From Chitinophagaceae bacterium (GTDB lineage Bacteria > Bacteroidota > Bacteroidia > Chitinophagales > Chitinophagaceae): 62,937 nucleotides of DNA. The stretch lies in assembly GCA_947459295.1 (NCBI GenBank), contig CANHCY010000010.1:1-62937 (forward strand), read 5' to 3'. The notes under the pieces were generated by a model. It saw nothing but the letters and a program-made list of their open reading frames with translations. It did no database searches and was not told the DNA's origin. This document shows, piece by piece, positions 18,504 through 28,965 of the stretch (the stretch's first letter is position 1; each line of letters begins with the position of its first letter). Made by a program: the position numbers and the translations under genes.

Positions 18504-19553
18504 TTATTTTTGATTCTCCGGACGTAAACTTCTTACTGTTTTACCGGCTTGCCATAATTCACTATCACGTAGTTCAGCTAATTCTACTTCTAATTTTTCA
18601 CGGTAATCAGGCTTACTATTGCTCTCAATAGATTTTGCAGCTTCTTTACCTGCAGCTACACTTTCATAGAGTTCCGTAAAAACAGGCTTGGTGGCATCTC
18701 TAAATTTTTTCCACCAATCAAGCGCACCACGCTGTGCAGTAGTAGAACAGTTGGCATACATCCAGTCCATGCCATTTTCGGCAACAAGTGGCATTAAAGA
18801 TTGTGTTAACTCTTCAACTGTTTCATTAAACGCTTCCGAAGGTGTATGACCCTTACTCCGTAGCACTTCATATTGAGCAGCAAAAATACCTTGGATCGCA
18901 CCCATTAATGTACCACGCTCACCCGTTAAATCAGAGAAAACTTCTTTTTTGAAATCTGTCTCAAATAAATAACCACTACCAATAGCAATACCAAGTGCTA
19001 CTACGCGCTCAAATGCTTTTCCAGTAGCATCTTGGAAAATAGCATAACTAGAGTTTAAGCCGCGGCCTTGTAAAAACATACGACGAAGTGAAGTGCCTGA
19101 TCCTTTAGGTGCTACTAAAAACACGTCGACATCTGCTGGAGGAACAATACCTGTTTGTTCTTTGTATGTAATACCAAATCCGTGAGAAAAGTAAAGTGCT
19201 TTTCCTGGTGTTAAATGTTTTTTTACAGTTGGCCACATGGCAATTTGCGCAGCGTCACTCAATAAATAACAGATAATGGTTCCGCGCTCAAGTGCTTCTT
19301 CAATTTCAAATAATGTTTGACCCGGAACAAAACCATCGTTTACTGCTTTATCCCAGCTCTTCGAATTTTTACGCTGACCTACAATAACGTTTACGCCATT
19401 TTCTTTTTGGTTAAGCGCCTGACCTGGGCCCTGAACACCATACCCAATCACTGCTACTACTTCATCTTTTAATACTTCTTGGGCTTTTGCTAATGGGAAT
19501 TCTTCACGTGTTACAACGTTTTCTTCTACGCCACCAAAATTTAATTTTGCCAT
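18504..19553 (-). CDS. ilvC: Ketol-acid reductoisomerase
   Basis: A 349-residue enzyme that isomerises and reduces acetolactate or acetohydroxybutyrate with NAD(P)H. The Rossmann motif is GYGVQGPGQA, followed by a cofactor-specificity loop VGQRKNSKSW. Further on are SHGFGI, VAPKGSGTSLR and the acidic metal-binding segment SDLTGERG. The SDLTGERGTLMGA segment differs from the E. coli form but is what I expect in Bacteroidota. It sits between ilvN (26 bp upstream) and ilvA (11 bp downstream). Confidence 0.96.
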   Translation of the reverse strand: MAKLNFGGVEENVVTREEFPLAKAQEVLKDEVVAVIGYGVQGPGQALNQKENGVNVIVGQRKNSKSWDKAVNDGFVPGQTLFEIEEALERGTIICYLLSDAAQIAMWPTVKKHLTPGKALYFSHGFGITYKEQTGIVPPADVDVFLVAPKGSGTSLRRMFLQGRGLNSSYAIFQDATGKAFERVVALGIAIGSGYLFETDFKKEVFSDLTGERGTLMGAIQGIFAAQYEVLRSKGHTPSEAFNETVEELTQSLMPLVAENGMDWMYANCSTTAQRGALDWWKKFRDATKPVFTELYESVAAGKEAAKSIESNSKPDYREKLEVELAELRDSELWQAGKTVRSLRPENQK

Positions 19554-19579
19554 GATTGCTGTTTTTATTTATTAATAAT

Positions 19580-20167
19580 TTACATCGAGAATACCTCGGC
19601 TTGTTTGTTTAAAAATTCGTTTTCTATAAGTTCAGAAGCAGGTTCTACTGCTTCAAATTCTTTTAATTTTTCGTGAAAACCATTGCTTGCTTTAATAATG
19701 GCTACGCGGGCGCTTCGCACAAATTCGATAAGACCATAAGGCGCCAATACGGCTAAAAGTTTATCTGTTTCTTCGCGGTGACCCGTAGTTTCAAAAATGG
19801 TATAGTCTTTTCTAATCACTACAGCACGGGCACCAAATTCACGAAGTAGTCTTTCTACTTGCAATTTTTCGGCCACTTCGTCGGTAGGCACTTTATAGAG
19901 TGCAAGCTCCTGCCACACAATTTCGTCGCCCGTATTAAAGTATGCTTTTAGCACTTCTACCTGACGTTCAATTTGCCTGCATAGTTTTCGAACCACTTCT
20001 TCAAATTCATTGATAACAATGGTGAAACGGTGAATGCCTTCTGCCTCGGAAGGAGAAACATTTAAACTTTCGATATTAATTTTTCGACGTGAAAAAATAA
20101 TAGCGATTCTGTTTAACAAACCCACTTGGTTTTCTGTGTAAACGGTAATGGTATATTCCTGTTTCAT
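19580..20167 (-). CDS. ilvN: Acetolactate synthase small (regulatory) subunit
   Basis: A 195-residue protein with an N-terminal ACT domain (YTITVYTENQVGLLNRIAII, then INIESLNVSPSE) that binds valine for feedback control, and a C-terminal IlvH-like region (ELALYKVPTD, GHREETDKLLAVLAPYGLIEFVRS). It starts 5 bp after the large subunit stops, so translation is probably coupled. The length suits the longer IlvH/IlvN type. Confidence 0.95.
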   Translation of the reverse strand: MKQEYTITVYTENQVGLLNRIAIIFSRRKINIESLNVSPSEAEGIHRFTIVINEFEEVVRKLCRQIERQVEVLKAYFNTGDEIVWQELALYKVPTDEVAEKLQVERLLREFGARAVVIRKDYTIFETTGHREETDKLLAVLAPYGLIEFVRSARVAIIKASNGFHEKLKEFEAVEPASELIENEFLNKQAEVFSM

Positions 20168-20172
20168 AATTA

Positions 20173-21912
20173 TTATTTTAACCTGATTTCAGATACGCTA
20201 CAACCTTGTGGTACCATTGGAAATACATTGTCTTCTTTACCCACCATTACTTCCAACAAGTAAGAATCCTTTGAGTCCAACATTTTTTGAAGTGCTTCTT
20301 TCAAATTTTTTCTGTCATCCACACTATTGCCTTCTAGGCCATATGCTTTAACAAGTTGTACATAGTCGGGACTTTGTATGTCAACAAAAGAATAGCGTTT
20401 GTCATGAAAGAGTTGTTGCCACTGACGCACCATGCCTAAAAAACGGTTGTTTAAAATGAGCATTTTAACAGATACTTGTGCTTGCATAATGGTACCAAGT
20501 TCTTGCAGCGTCATTTGAAATCCGCCATCCCCAATAATGGCTACTACTTCGCGGTGTGGTGCACCAAATTTGGCACCAATAGCCGCAGGAAGTGCAAAGC
20601 CCATGGTACCAAGACCTCCAGACGTGATATTACTTTTTGATTCATTGAATTTTGCATACCTGCATGCAACCATTTGATGTTGCCCAACATCGGTTACAAT
20701 AATGGCGTCACCATTTGTAAGTTCATTGAGCGCTTCTACTACTTCACCCATGGTTATTTCACCACTAGCAGGATGTAGTTCTTGATCAATGACAATCTCG
20801 TGTTCCTCCCTCGCATAATTATGAAAAGTATTTAACCAATCGGTATGTTTTTTTTCGTGAACCAGCGCTGTTAATAGTGGAAGTGTTTCTTTACAATCAC
20901 CCCAAACAGGCACCGTAGATTTTACATTCTTGTCAATTTCGGCAGGATCAATATCGAGGTGAATGAGTTTCGCTTGCTTGGCATATTTATCAAGCCTTCC
21001 TGTAACACGGTCATCAAAACGCATACCCACTGCAATTAACACATCGCACTCGTTGGTTAATACATTGGGCCCATAATTACCGTGCATCCCAAGCATACCT
21101 ACATTTTGAGGATGATTTGTAGGTAGTGCACTAAGGCCTAAAATAGTCCATGCTGCAGGAAGTCCGGCTTTTTCAATAAAGGCTTTAAATTCTTCTTCGG
21201 CTCTTCCTAAAATAACCCCTTGTCCAAAAATGACAAATGGTTTTTTAGCTTCATTGATAAGTGCAGCCGCTTCTTCGATATAAGATTTTCGAACAATGGG
21301 CTTTGGTCTATAACTACGAATATGATCGCATTTTGTGTAGCCTGTATAACTAAACTTTTGTAGCTGCGCGTTTTTAGCAATATCAATAAGTACAGGACCA
21401 GGTCTGCCCGTGCTCGCAATAAAAAATGCTTTAGCCAATACTTGTGGAATTTCTGTAGCGTCTGTTACTTGATAATTCCATTTGGTAACAGGCGTTGTGA
21501 TGTTGATGATATCCGTTTCTTGGAAAGCATCGGTACCTAATAAATGCGCAAACACTTGACCTGTAATACAAACAAGTGGTGTACTATCAATGAGCGCGTC
21601 TGCTAATCCTGTTACTAAATTGGTTGCACCAGGCCCAGATGTAGCAAATACAACACCCGTTCTACCACTACTTCTCGCATAACCCTGACCGGCATGGATA
21701 CCTCCTTGCTCATGACGCACTAAAATATGTTTGAGCCTGTCGTGGTAATCATAGAGTGCATCATAAATAGGCATAATGGCACCTCCAGGATAACCAAAAA
21801 TAGTATCCACCCCTTCTGCAATAAATGCTTCGAGTACCGCCTGGGATCCTGATATTTCTACCGGATGTTCAGGTGAAGCTAAAGATGGTTTTGTTAATTC
21901 TGCTTGCATCAT
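20173..21912 (-). CDS. ilvB: Acetolactate synthase large (catalytic) subunit
   Basis: A 579-residue thiamine-diphosphate enzyme that joins two pyruvates, or pyruvate and 2-oxobutanoate. The N-terminal domain has IFGYPGGAIMPIYDAL and the catalytic Glu in VRHEQGGIHAGQGYAR. The C-terminal ThDP site has IIGDGGFQMTLQEL and LNNRFLGMVRQWQQ. Two adjacent ATG codons exist at the start (21912 or 21909). It lies 8 bp after ilvD and 5 bp before ilvN in the operon. Confidence 0.96.
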   Translation of the reverse strand: MMQAELTKPSLASPEHPVEISGSQAVLEAFIAEGVDTIFGYPGGAIMPIYDALYDYHDRLKHILVRHEQGGIHAGQGYARSSGRTGVVFATSGPGATNLVTGLADALIDSTPLVCITGQVFAHLLGTDAFQETDIINITTPVTKWNYQVTDATEIPQVLAKAFFIASTGRPGPVLIDIAKNAQLQKFSYTGYTKCDHIRSYRPKPIVRKSYIEEAAALINEAKKPFVIFGQGVILGRAEEEFKAFIEKAGLPAAWTILGLSALPTNHPQNVGMLGMHGNYGPNVLTNECDVLIAVGMRFDDRVTGRLDKYAKQAKLIHLDIDPAEIDKNVKSTVPVWGDCKETLPLLTALVHEKKHTDWLNTFHNYAREEHEIVIDQELHPASGEITMGEVVEALNELTNGDAIIVTDVGQHQMVACRYAKFNESKSNITSGGLGTMGFALPAAIGAKFGAPHREVVAIIGDGGFQMTLQELGTIMQAQVSVKMLILNNRFLGMVRQWQQLFHDKRYSFVDIQSPDYVQLVKAYGLEGNSVDDRKNLKEALQKMLDSKDSYLLEVMVGKEDNVFPMVPQGCSVSEIRLK

Positions 21913-21920
21913 TTTAGTAT

Positions 21921-23606
21921 TTATAGTTCATCTGTTACACAACCCTGCGAAGCGTCCTTTACACACTGCGCATATTTAAACAACAAACCCTTTGTAACCT
22001 TTAATTTGGGCGCTACCCATTTTGCGCGGCGTGCGGCAATGGTTTCATCATCTACTTTTAATGTCATCTTTTTAGTAGCGACATTTAATTCAATGATGTC
22101 ATTGTCTTCTACAAGTGCAATTAATCCACCCACAAAAGCTTCTGGTGTAATATGTCCAACCACAAAACCATGTGTACCACCACTAAATCTTCCATCGGTA
22201 ATCAGTGCTACAGATTTTCCAAGTCCAGCTCCAATAATAGCTGACGTAGGTTTTAGCATTTCAGGCATACCCGGTGCGCCTCTAGGGCCTACTTGTCTAA
22301 TCACCACAACATCGCCTGCTTTAATGCGTCCCGAATGAATGCCTGCAATGAGTTCCTCTTCGCCATCAAATACTCGCGCTGGTCCTTCAAAAAGTTCGCC
22401 TTCTTTACCACTAATTTTTGCAACAGAGCCGCCACTAGCTAAATTGCCGTATAAAATTTGCAAGTGACCTGTTGGTTTAACTGGATGTGAAAGTGGTTTA
22501 ATAATTTTTTGCTGATCAAAATCTAAATCAGGTACCGCAGCTAAATTTTCTGCCAATGTTTTTCCAGTTACGGTTAAACAATCGCCATGCAGTAGCCCTA
22601 CTTTAATTAAGTATTTCATAACAGCAGGTACGCCGCCATATTGATGTAAATCTTGCATCAAATATTTACCACTCGGTTTAAAATCGGCAAGTACCGGCAC
22701 TCGATCACTAATGGTTTGAAAATCATCTTGCGTTACATCCACACCTACACTTTTTGCCATCGCAATAATGTGCAAGACAGCGTTGGTGCTACCGCCTAGT
22801 ACCATAATTATTGTAATGGCGTTTTCAAATGCTTTACGCGTCATAATATCAGAAGGCTTAATGTCTTTTTCAAGTAAATAAAGCATCGCTTTTCCAGCGT
22901 CTACGCATTCCTGCTTTTTTTCGGGGCTTAAAGCTGGGTTAGAAGAAGAGTACGGAAGACTCATGCCCAGGGCTTCAATAGCTGATGCCATGGTATTGGC
23001 AGTATACATACCACCACATGCACCAGCACCCGGACATGCGTGCTGAATAATGCCTTTAAAATCTGCTTCGTCTAATTCGCCGGCTAGTTTTTGACCGAGC
23101 GCTTCAAATGCAGAAACAATATTTAAATCTTGACCTTTATAATGTCCCGGTGCAATGGTTCCACCATACACCATAATGGAAGGTCTATTTAAACGACCCA
23201 TCGCAATTAAACTGCCAGGCATATTTTTATCACAACCCGGAATCGCAATGATACCATCATAATATTGTGCGCCACAAATGGCTTCGATAGAATCTGCAAT
23301 AACATCTCTACTTACGAGTGAATAACGCATGCCAGGTGTTCCATTACTCATACCATCACTCACGCCAATGGTATTAAATATGAGGCCTACCATTTGTGCA
23401 TCCCACACTCCTTTTTTTACTATCGCAGCTAAATCATTTAAGTGCATGTTACAAGTATTACCGTCGTAACCCATGCTCGCAATACCCACTTGCGGTTTTG
23501 CCATATCGGCATCTGTTAAACCAATCCCATAATACATAGCCTGCGCAGCAGGTTGCGTTGCGTCTTGTGTAAGCGTTTTACTATACTTATTTAATTCGTT
23601 TGTCAT
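21921..23606 (-). CDS. ilvD: Dihydroxy-acid dehydratase
   Basis: A 561-residue iron-sulfur enzyme that dehydrates dihydroxy-isovalerate and dihydroxy-methylvalerate. Cluster and active-site motifs are present: [16 protein letters not shown] and [16 protein letters not shown], plus [27 protein letters not shown] and GHITPEA. Full length for the family. Gaps are 5 bp to ilvE upstream and 8 bp to ilvB downstream. Confidence 0.97.
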   Translation of the reverse strand: MTNELNKYSKTLTQDATQPAAQAMYYGIGLTDADMAKPQVGIASMGYDGNTCNMHLNDLAAIVKKGVWDAQMVGLIFNTIGVSDGMSNGTPGMRYSLVSRDVIADSIEAICGAQYYDGIIAIPGCDKNMPGSLIAMGRLNRPSIMVYGGTIAPGHYKGQDLNIVSAFEALGQKLAGELDEADFKGIIQHACPGAGACGGMYTANTMASAIEALGMSLPYSSSNPALSPEKKQECVDAGKAMLYLLEKDIKPSDIMTRKAFENAITIIMVLGGSTNAVLHIIAMAKSVGVDVTQDDFQTISDRVPVLADFKPSGKYLMQDLHQYGGVPAVMKYLIKVGLLHGDCLTVTGKTLAENLAAVPDLDFDQQKIIKPLSHPVKPTGHLQILYGNLASGGSVAKISGKEGELFEGPARVFDGEEELIAGIHSGRIKAGDVVVIRQVGPRGAPGMPEMLKPTSAIIGAGLGKSVALITDGRFSGGTHGFVVGHITPEAFVGGLIALVEDNDIIELNVATKKMTLKVDDETIAARRAKWVAPKLKVTKGLLFKYAQCVKDASQGCVTDEL

Positions 23607-23611
23607 GATTA

Positions 23612-24487
23612 TTAATTTGTGCGTACTAATTTTTGATACGCAGATTGAATTTTTTTACTTGCGGTGTCGTCCCAATTTTTTGTAAATGGCACATCGTCTA
23701 TCGATTCGAGACCTATCACTTCTGCGGCTGTTCCACAAAAGAATGCAGCATCCGCTCCTTTGATAGCATCTATATCAAAACTAGTTTCTACTACTGGAAT
23801 ACCATGTGCAGCGCATAGTTCAATAACCGTTGCGCGTGTAATTCCTGGTAAAATGTTCCCTAAACTTGGCGTATACAGCGTGCCATCTTTTTCAAAAAAC
23901 ACATTAGCCCCTGGCGCTTCTGCTACATGATCGTGCATGTCTAAAAGTAGTGCCTCGTCATACCCAGCCGCTTTAGCTTCCTGACTTGCCATAATAGAGT
24001 TTACATAATGACCTGCTGCTTTTGCGTGAATTTTAAACCCTTTTGGATTGGGGCGCTGAAATGAAGAAGTCATGACACGAATTCTTTTGTCTCCTAAAAA
24101 AGGACCCATTTCCCAGGCCTGAATAAATACAAACGATTCTGCGTTTTGTGTAAACGACATATTTGCTGGCGCATACACCACCGGTCTTATATAAGCATCG
24201 CCTAAATTATTTAATGCGAGTAAAGTGTTCGTACTCTCAATTAAACTTTCGGTATTGTACGTATAGGGTAAGTTAATAGCTTCTGCAGAGGCTTTAAAAC
24301 GGTCAAAATGCTCCGTGGCCTTAAATATTTTTGTTGTACCATCCTCTGTTTTATAAGAACGAATGCCTTCAAACACGGAATAGCCATAATGAAGTGATTG
24401 GCTATACAAATCCATTTTTGCATCCGCCGCTTTTAAAAATTCACCGTTTAAAAAGAGGACTGTATTTTCGTTATAGTATGAAGCCAT
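23612..24487 (-). CDS. ilvE: Branched-chain amino-acid aminotransferase
   Basis: A 291-residue fold-type IV PLP enzyme for the last step to Val, Ile and Leu. [15 protein letters not shown] near residue 31 is the family opening. The PLP lysine is in [14 protein letters not shown], and [13 protein letters not shown] and [13 protein letters not shown] follow as expected. It lies in the operon between leuB and ilvD, 20 bp and 5 bp from its neighbours. Confidence 0.95.
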   Translation of the reverse strand: MASYYNENTVLFLNGEFLKAADAKMDLYSQSLHYGYSVFEGIRSYKTEDGTTKIFKATEHFDRFKASAEAINLPYTYNTESLIESTNTLLALNNLGDAYIRPVVYAPANMSFTQNAESFVFIQAWEMGPFLGDKRIRVMTSSFQRPNPKGFKIHAKAAGHYVNSIMASQEAKAAGYDEALLLDMHDHVAEAPGANVFFEKDGTLYTPSLGNILPGITRATVIELCAAHGIPVVETSFDIDAIKGADAAFFCGTAAEVIGLESIDDVPFTKNWDDTASKKIQSAYQKLVRTN

Positions 24488-24507
24488 AATTTTTTATTTG
24501 CGCTTAT

Positions 24508-25620
24508 TTAAATAATGGTTGATTTATTTTCACCATCATTATTATTTTTTTCAGTGTCTCTTTTTTTCTCAATAAAATCACTGATGATTTCACCAATAGC
24601 CGTTGTTGCATAATTATTGATTGGATCAATATCTTTAGAAACAAAACCATTGGCAAGTGTCCAGTCCACTGCTTTTCTTACAACTACTGCTTCTTCTTGC
24701 ATACCTAAATGATCTAGTAACATGGCAGCAGATAATATAGAACCAAGCGGATTCGCAATATCTTTTCCTGCTGCTTGCGGATAAGAACCATGGATGGGTT
24801 CAAAAAGTGCCACCTGATTACCCACCGACGCAGAAGGTAGTAACCCTAACGATCCACTTAATACACTTGCTTCATCGCTAATAATATCACCAAATAAATT
24901 TTCGGTAAGGATCACGTCAAACTGTGCCGGATACAAAATAATTTGCATCGCTGCATTGTCCACAAACATATAGTCGACGGTCACATCCGGATAAGAAGCA
25001 CTCATACCCTGAATTACTTTGCGCCATAGTCTAGAGGTTTCTAATACATTGGCTTTATCTACCAGGGTTAATTTTTTTCTTCTGTTTTGCGCGTACTTAA
25101 AGGCGAGGTGTGCAATTCTTTCTATTTCAGCTACCGAGTATGAACATAAATCACTTGCAGATTGTCCATCAGCAGCGAGTTCTTTTTTACCAAAATATAT
25201 ACCGCCCGTGAGTTCTCTAAAAATGACAAAATCGATGCCCTCTAATTGCTTCGCTTTCAAAGGAGACATATGCGATAGTGCTTTATAGGTGTCAATGGGA
25301 CGGATATTGGCAAAGAGTTGTAAATCTTTACGAAGTTTTAAAAGCCCTTGCTCTGGTCTAACTTTAGCAGAAGGGTCATTGTCATATTTTGGATGGCCAA
25401 TAGCACCAAACAATACGGCATCGGAAGCGAGGCAAGTAGCAACGGTTTCATCCGGCAAAGGACTTCCTGTTTTATCAATCGCATCCGCACCCATAAGCGC
25501 ATATTCGTAACTAAATACATGACCAAATCTTTGACCAATGGCATTTAGCACTTTAATACTTTGCGCAGTTACTTCTGGTCCAATCCCATCTCCGGGTATA
25601 ACAGCAATTTTTTTATTCAT
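24508..25620 (-). CDS. leuB: 3-Isopropylmalate dehydrogenase
   Basis: A 370-residue NAD-dependent enzyme of leucine synthesis. Family motifs are the start IAVIPGDGIGPEVTAQ, FRELTGGIYFG, the lysine-bearing VDKANVLETSRLW and the metal-binding LTENLFGDIISDEASVL, then HGSYPQAAGKDIANP. An Asn/Lys/Glu-rich tail of about 20 residues lies beyond the usual end. It stops 20 bp before ilvE and follows leuD by 29 bp. Confidence 0.96.
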   Translation of the reverse strand: MNKKIAVIPGDGIGPEVTAQSIKVLNAIGQRFGHVFSYEYALMGADAIDKTGSPLPDETVATCLASDAVLFGAIGHPKYDNDPSAKVRPEQGLLKLRKDLQLFANIRPIDTYKALSHMSPLKAKQLEGIDFVIFRELTGGIYFGKKELAADGQSASDLCSYSVAEIERIAHLAFKYAQNRRKKLTLVDKANVLETSRLWRKVIQGMSASYPDVTVDYMFVDNAAMQIILYPAQFDVILTENLFGDIISDEASVLSGSLGLLPSASVGNQVALFEPIHGSYPQAAGKDIANPLGSILSAAMLLDHLGMQEEAVVVRKAVDWTLANGFVSKDIDPINNYATTAIGEIISDFIEKKRDTEKNNNDGENKSTII

Positions 25621-25649
25621 AACACACCAAGGTTCTATTTATAATTTGC

Positions 25650-26234
25650 TTACACTCTATTTTTTTCAAAATTTTCTATGGCCGCTTTGTTACTGATTAG
25701 ATAATCAATATCGTCGTAGCCATTTAATAAACAGGTTTTTTTATACGCATTGATTTCAAATGTTTCAACCGCGCCTGTTGCATCAATCGTAATGGTTTGA
25801 TTTTCTAAAGAAACAGATAGAGTAGCTTCTTTATCCAATGCAAAAATGGATGCTAAAAAAGCTTCTGATACCTTGATAGGTAAAAGACCATTGTTGAGTG
25901 CATTGTTTTTAAAAATGTCTGCGAAAAAACTAGACACCACTACTAAAAAGCCATAGTCTTTAATAGCCCATGCAGCGTGCTCACGTGACGACCCACAACC
26001 AAAGTTTTTTCCAGCCACTAAAATTTGTCCGCTGTAACTTGCATCGTTTAAAATGAAATCTTGCTTTGGTTCTAATTCGTTATCGTTATGATAGCGCCAA
26101 TCTCTAAATAAATTTTTACCAAATCCATCTCTGGTAGTTGCCTTTAAAAAACGTGCAGGAATGATTTGATCCGTGTCTACGTTTTCTTCTTGTAAGGGTA
26201 CAAAGCGGCTATGTATCGTATTAATCTTGTTCAT
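25650..26234 (-). CDS. leuD: 3-Isopropylmalate dehydratase small subunit
   Basis: A 194-residue swivel-domain subunit. It opens with [19 protein letters not shown], and [14 protein letters not shown] is the substrate-binding motif. It pairs with LeuC to isomerise 2- to 3-isopropylmalate. It begins 10 bp after leuC stops, consistent with stoichiometric expression. Confidence 0.96.
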   Translation of the reverse strand: MNKINTIHSRFVPLQEENVDTDQIIPARFLKATTRDGFGKNLFRDWRYHNDNELEPKQDFILNDASYSGQILVAGKNFGCGSSREHAAWAIKDYGFLVVVSSFFADIFKNNALNNGLLPIKVSEAFLASIFALDKEATLSVSLENQTITIDATGAVETFEINAYKKTCLLNGYDDIDYLISNKAAIENFEKNRV

Positions 26235-26244
26235 TGTTAATTGC

Positions 26245-27645
26245 TTAAAGTAAGGTTCTTACATCGGTGATAACCCCGGTAACCGCCGATGCTGCAGCTG
26301 TTAATGGGCTTGCTAATAATGTACGTGCACCAGCACCTTGTCGGCCCTCAAAATTTCTGTTACTCGTGCTCACACAATATTGGCCCGCTGGTACTTTATC
26401 TTCGTTCATACCTAAACAAGCGCTACAACCAGCTTGTCTAATTTCAAAACCGGCTTCTTTAAAAATAATATCGAGTCCTTCTTGTACCACTTGCTTGGCT
26501 ACTTTTTGTGAGCCTGGCACAATCATTACTTGCACGTTTGGATGTTTGGTTTTTCCTTTTACAAGTGAAGCCACCAGTCGTAAATCTTCAATTCTTGAAT
26601 TGGTACAACTACCAATAAATACGTGTTGTACCGGCATGCCAATCAATGATTGACCAGCCGCAAGACCCATATATTGTAATGCTTTCTCTAGGTTTTTTTG
26701 TTCACCTTCATCCTGCATATCAGCAGCCGTAGGAACATTTTTTGTGATACCAATACCAAGTCCAGGATTGGTACCATAGGTGATCATGGGTTCAATAGCT
26801 GCGGCATCAATGGTAAGCTCAACATCAAAAGCCGCATCTGCTTCTGAATATAAAGTTTGCCAGTAAGCAAGTGCTGTATCCCATGCTGCACCAGCAGGTG
26901 CAAAGGTTTTCCCCTTTATATAATCAAACGTAGTTTGATCTGGTGCAATCAGTCCTCCCCTTGCGCCCATTTCGATACTCATATTACAAATGGTCATGCG
27001 CGCTTCCATAGATAATGCACGAACCGCAGATCCTGCATATTCTACAAAATAACCGGTGGCGCCACTTGCGCTAATTTTTGCAATGATGTATAAAATAATA
27101 TCTTTTGAAACCACACCTTTGCCAAGTGTGCCTTCGATATTAATGCGCATCAGTTTTGGTTTTGTTTGTAGCAAACACTGCGACGCAAAAACCATTTCAA
27201 CTTCTGAAGTACCAATACCAAATGCAATCGTTCCAAATGCACCATGCGTAGAGGTATGACTATCGCCACAAACAATGGTCATGCCCGGTTGGGTAATACC
27301 TAGTTCGGGTCCAATAACGTGCACGATACCCTGATGCTCATGTCCTAGTCCATATAATTCGATGCCATGTTTTTTACAATTTTCAATTAAAGTATCTACC
27401 TGAAAACGAGACAGTGCATCTGTAATAGGCAAGTGCTGATTTAGTGTTGGCACATTGTGATCAGCAGTTGCTACAATTTGAGATGGCCTAAAAATTGAAA
27501 TACCTCTGTCCTCAATGCCTTTAAAAGCTTGTGGGCTGGTTACTTCATGGATAAAATGTTTGTCGATATACAGTACCGACGGACCATCTGTAACTTCCTG
27601 TACAATATGCGTATCCCAAATTTTTTCAAACAATGTTTTTCCCAT
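26245..27645 (-). CDS. leuC: 3-Isopropylmalate dehydratase large subunit
   Basis: I start it at the ATG at 27645 ([13 protein letters not shown], 466 residues); a TTG seven codons upstream is less likely. An aconitase-type protein: the 4Fe-4S cysteines are in [15 protein letters not shown] and [10 protein letters not shown], and [15 protein letters not shown] is typical. The gap to leuA is 21 bp and to leuD 10 bp. Confidence 0.95.
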   Translation of the reverse strand: MGKTLFEKIWDTHIVQEVTDGPSVLYIDKHFIHEVTSPQAFKGIEDRGISIFRPSQIVATADHNVPTLNQHLPITDALSRFQVDTLIENCKKHGIELYGLGHEHQGIVHVIGPELGITQPGMTIVCGDSHTSTHGAFGTIAFGIGTSEVEMVFASQCLLQTKPKLMRINIEGTLGKGVVSKDIILYIIAKISASGATGYFVEYAGSAVRALSMEARMTICNMSIEMGARGGLIAPDQTTFDYIKGKTFAPAGAAWDTALAYWQTLYSEADAAFDVELTIDAAAIEPMITYGTNPGLGIGITKNVPTAADMQDEGEQKNLEKALQYMGLAAGQSLIGMPVQHVFIGSCTNSRIEDLRLVASLVKGKTKHPNVQVMIVPGSQKVAKQVVQEGLDIIFKEAGFEIRQAGCSACLGMNEDKVPAGQYCVSTSNRNFEGRQGAGARTLLASPLTAAASAVTGVITDVRTLL

Positions 27646-27666
27646 AACGCGATTCTTTTCTTTCAA

Positions 27667-28830
27667 TTAATGTACAAGCGCTGCTGCATGCGCTTTTGCT
27701 AGTGCTTGTAAATCTTCTTCCATCACTTCTTTTTTTGTATCAGCTACTTGTAAAAAAGAAGGATATAAAATATCGATATCATTTCTGTCAAATTGAAAAC
27801 CTAATTTTTGAAAGCGGTATGCTAGTGCACTTCTACCACTTCTTGCTGTTAGTACAATTTTACTTCCGTCGGCACCAACAGCTTCTGGATTAATAATTTC
27901 ATAAGTTTCAGCACTCTTTAAAAAACCATCCTGATGAATACCTGACGAATGTGAAAATGCATTGGCACCTACAATGGCTTTATTGGGTTGCACGCCCATA
28001 CGCATGATATCAGACACTTCACGACTAATTGGATTGAGCATCGTCGCATTTACACCCGTATAGAAACCTAATGAAGCGTGTTGTTTTAAAATCATCACAA
28101 CCTCTTCAAGTGCAGTGTTACCAGCACGTTCACCAAGTCCGTTGATGGTGCACTCAATTTGTCTAGCACCACCAATAACACCTGCAATAGAATTCGCTGT
28201 TGCTAAACCTAAATCGTTATGGCAATGACAAGACAACACGGCTTTGTCAATATTTGAAACATTGTTTCTTAAAAAAGCCATTTTTTCGCCGTATTGATGT
28301 GGTAAGCAATAACCCGTTGTGTCCGGAATATTTACCACTGTTGCACCAGCTGCAATAACAGCTTCCACCACGCGCGCCAGATATTCATTGTCGGTACGCC
28401 CTGCATCTTCTGCAAAAAATTCTACATCGTCTGTAAAATTGCGCGCCCACTTTACGGCCTGCGTTGCTCTTGCAATAATTTCTTCACGAGTAGCATTAAA
28501 TTTGGCTTTGATATGAAAATCAGAAGTACCAATACCGGTATGTATGCGTGAACGCTTGGCATGCTTTAAAGCTTCGCCTGCTACTTCAATATCTTTTTGC
28601 ACCGCACGGGTTAATCCACAAACGGTTGCATTTTTTACCAGCTTTGCAATTTCAGACACGGACTCAAAATCGCCGGGGCTAGAAATGGGGAATCCTGCCT
28701 CTATAATATCAACCCCCAGTGCCTCCAACTTGAGCGCTAAACCTACTTTTTCTTTGGTATTTAGCTTACAACCAGGCACTTGCTCCCCGTCTCGAAGGGT
28801 GGTATCAAATATGTATACTTGTTCAGCCAT
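27667..28830 (-). CDS. leuA: 2-Isopropylmalate synthase, short form
   Basis: Condenses acetyl-CoA with 2-oxoisovalerate, the first leucine-specific step. The catalytic TIM barrel is complete: [14 protein letters not shown] with the metal Asp, [26 protein letters not shown] as the His metal site, and GLGERAGN. At 387 residues it has the barrel and linker but lacks the C-terminal allosteric domain of about 120 residues found in enterobacterial LeuA, so leucine inhibition by the standard route is not expected. Homocitrate synthase is a relative, but context supports LeuA. It is the first gene of the ten-gene operon. Confidence 0.94.
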   Translation of the reverse strand: MAEQVYIFDTTLRDGEQVPGCKLNTKEKVGLALKLEALGVDIIEAGFPISSPGDFESVSEIAKLVKNATVCGLTRAVQKDIEVAGEALKHAKRSRIHTGIGTSDFHIKAKFNATREEIIARATQAVKWARNFTDDVEFFAEDAGRTDNEYLARVVEAVIAAGATVVNIPDTTGYCLPHQYGEKMAFLRNNVSNIDKAVLSCHCHNDLGLATANSIAGVIGGARQIECTINGLGERAGNTALEEVVMILKQHASLGFYTGVNATMLNPISREVSDIMRMGVQPNKAIVGANAFSHSSGIHQDGFLKSAETYEIINPEAVGADGSKIVLTARSGRSALAYRFQKLGFQFDRNDIDILYPSFLQVADTKKEVMEEDLQALAKAHAAALVH

Positions 28831-28852
28831 GAAAAGACGTTTTCCGAATTTA

Positions 28853-28867
28853 CCATTACTTAAATGG
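28853..28867. promoter_or_regulatory. Half-site-containing short palindrome near leuA
   Basis: CCATT-ACTTA-AATGG has 5-bp arms and contains ATTACTTAA (28855-28863), the same 9-mer that forms the large palindrome about 80 bp away. It lies 23 bp upstream of the leuA start, within its likely leader. Possibly an accessory binding site. Confidence 0.35.
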
Positions 28868-28922
28868 CCAAAAAGTGCAAAATTGGGCTTATTTTACACT
28901 GTATAAGAAGCCATAAATGATA

Positions 28923-28949
28923 TTAAGTAATTGATTATCAATTACTTAA
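28923..28949. promoter_or_regulatory. Perfect 12-bp inverted repeat in the leuA / 28966 divergent spacer
   Basis: TTAAGTAATTGA and TCAATTACTTAA flank a 3-nt spacer (TTA), a perfect 27-bp palindrome. It lies 16 bp before the rightward gene start and 92 bp before leuA. Between divergent genes a terminator is unlikely, so an operator for one or both directions is the best reading. The bound regulator is unknown and no regulator gene is adjacent. Confidence 0.6.
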
Positions 28950-28965
28950 CTGACACTTAATTACC

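Noticed and set aside
28923..28949. Palindrome read as an intrinsic terminator
   Set aside because: It lies between divergent starts, is AT-rich and has no following T-tract, so an operator is more likely.
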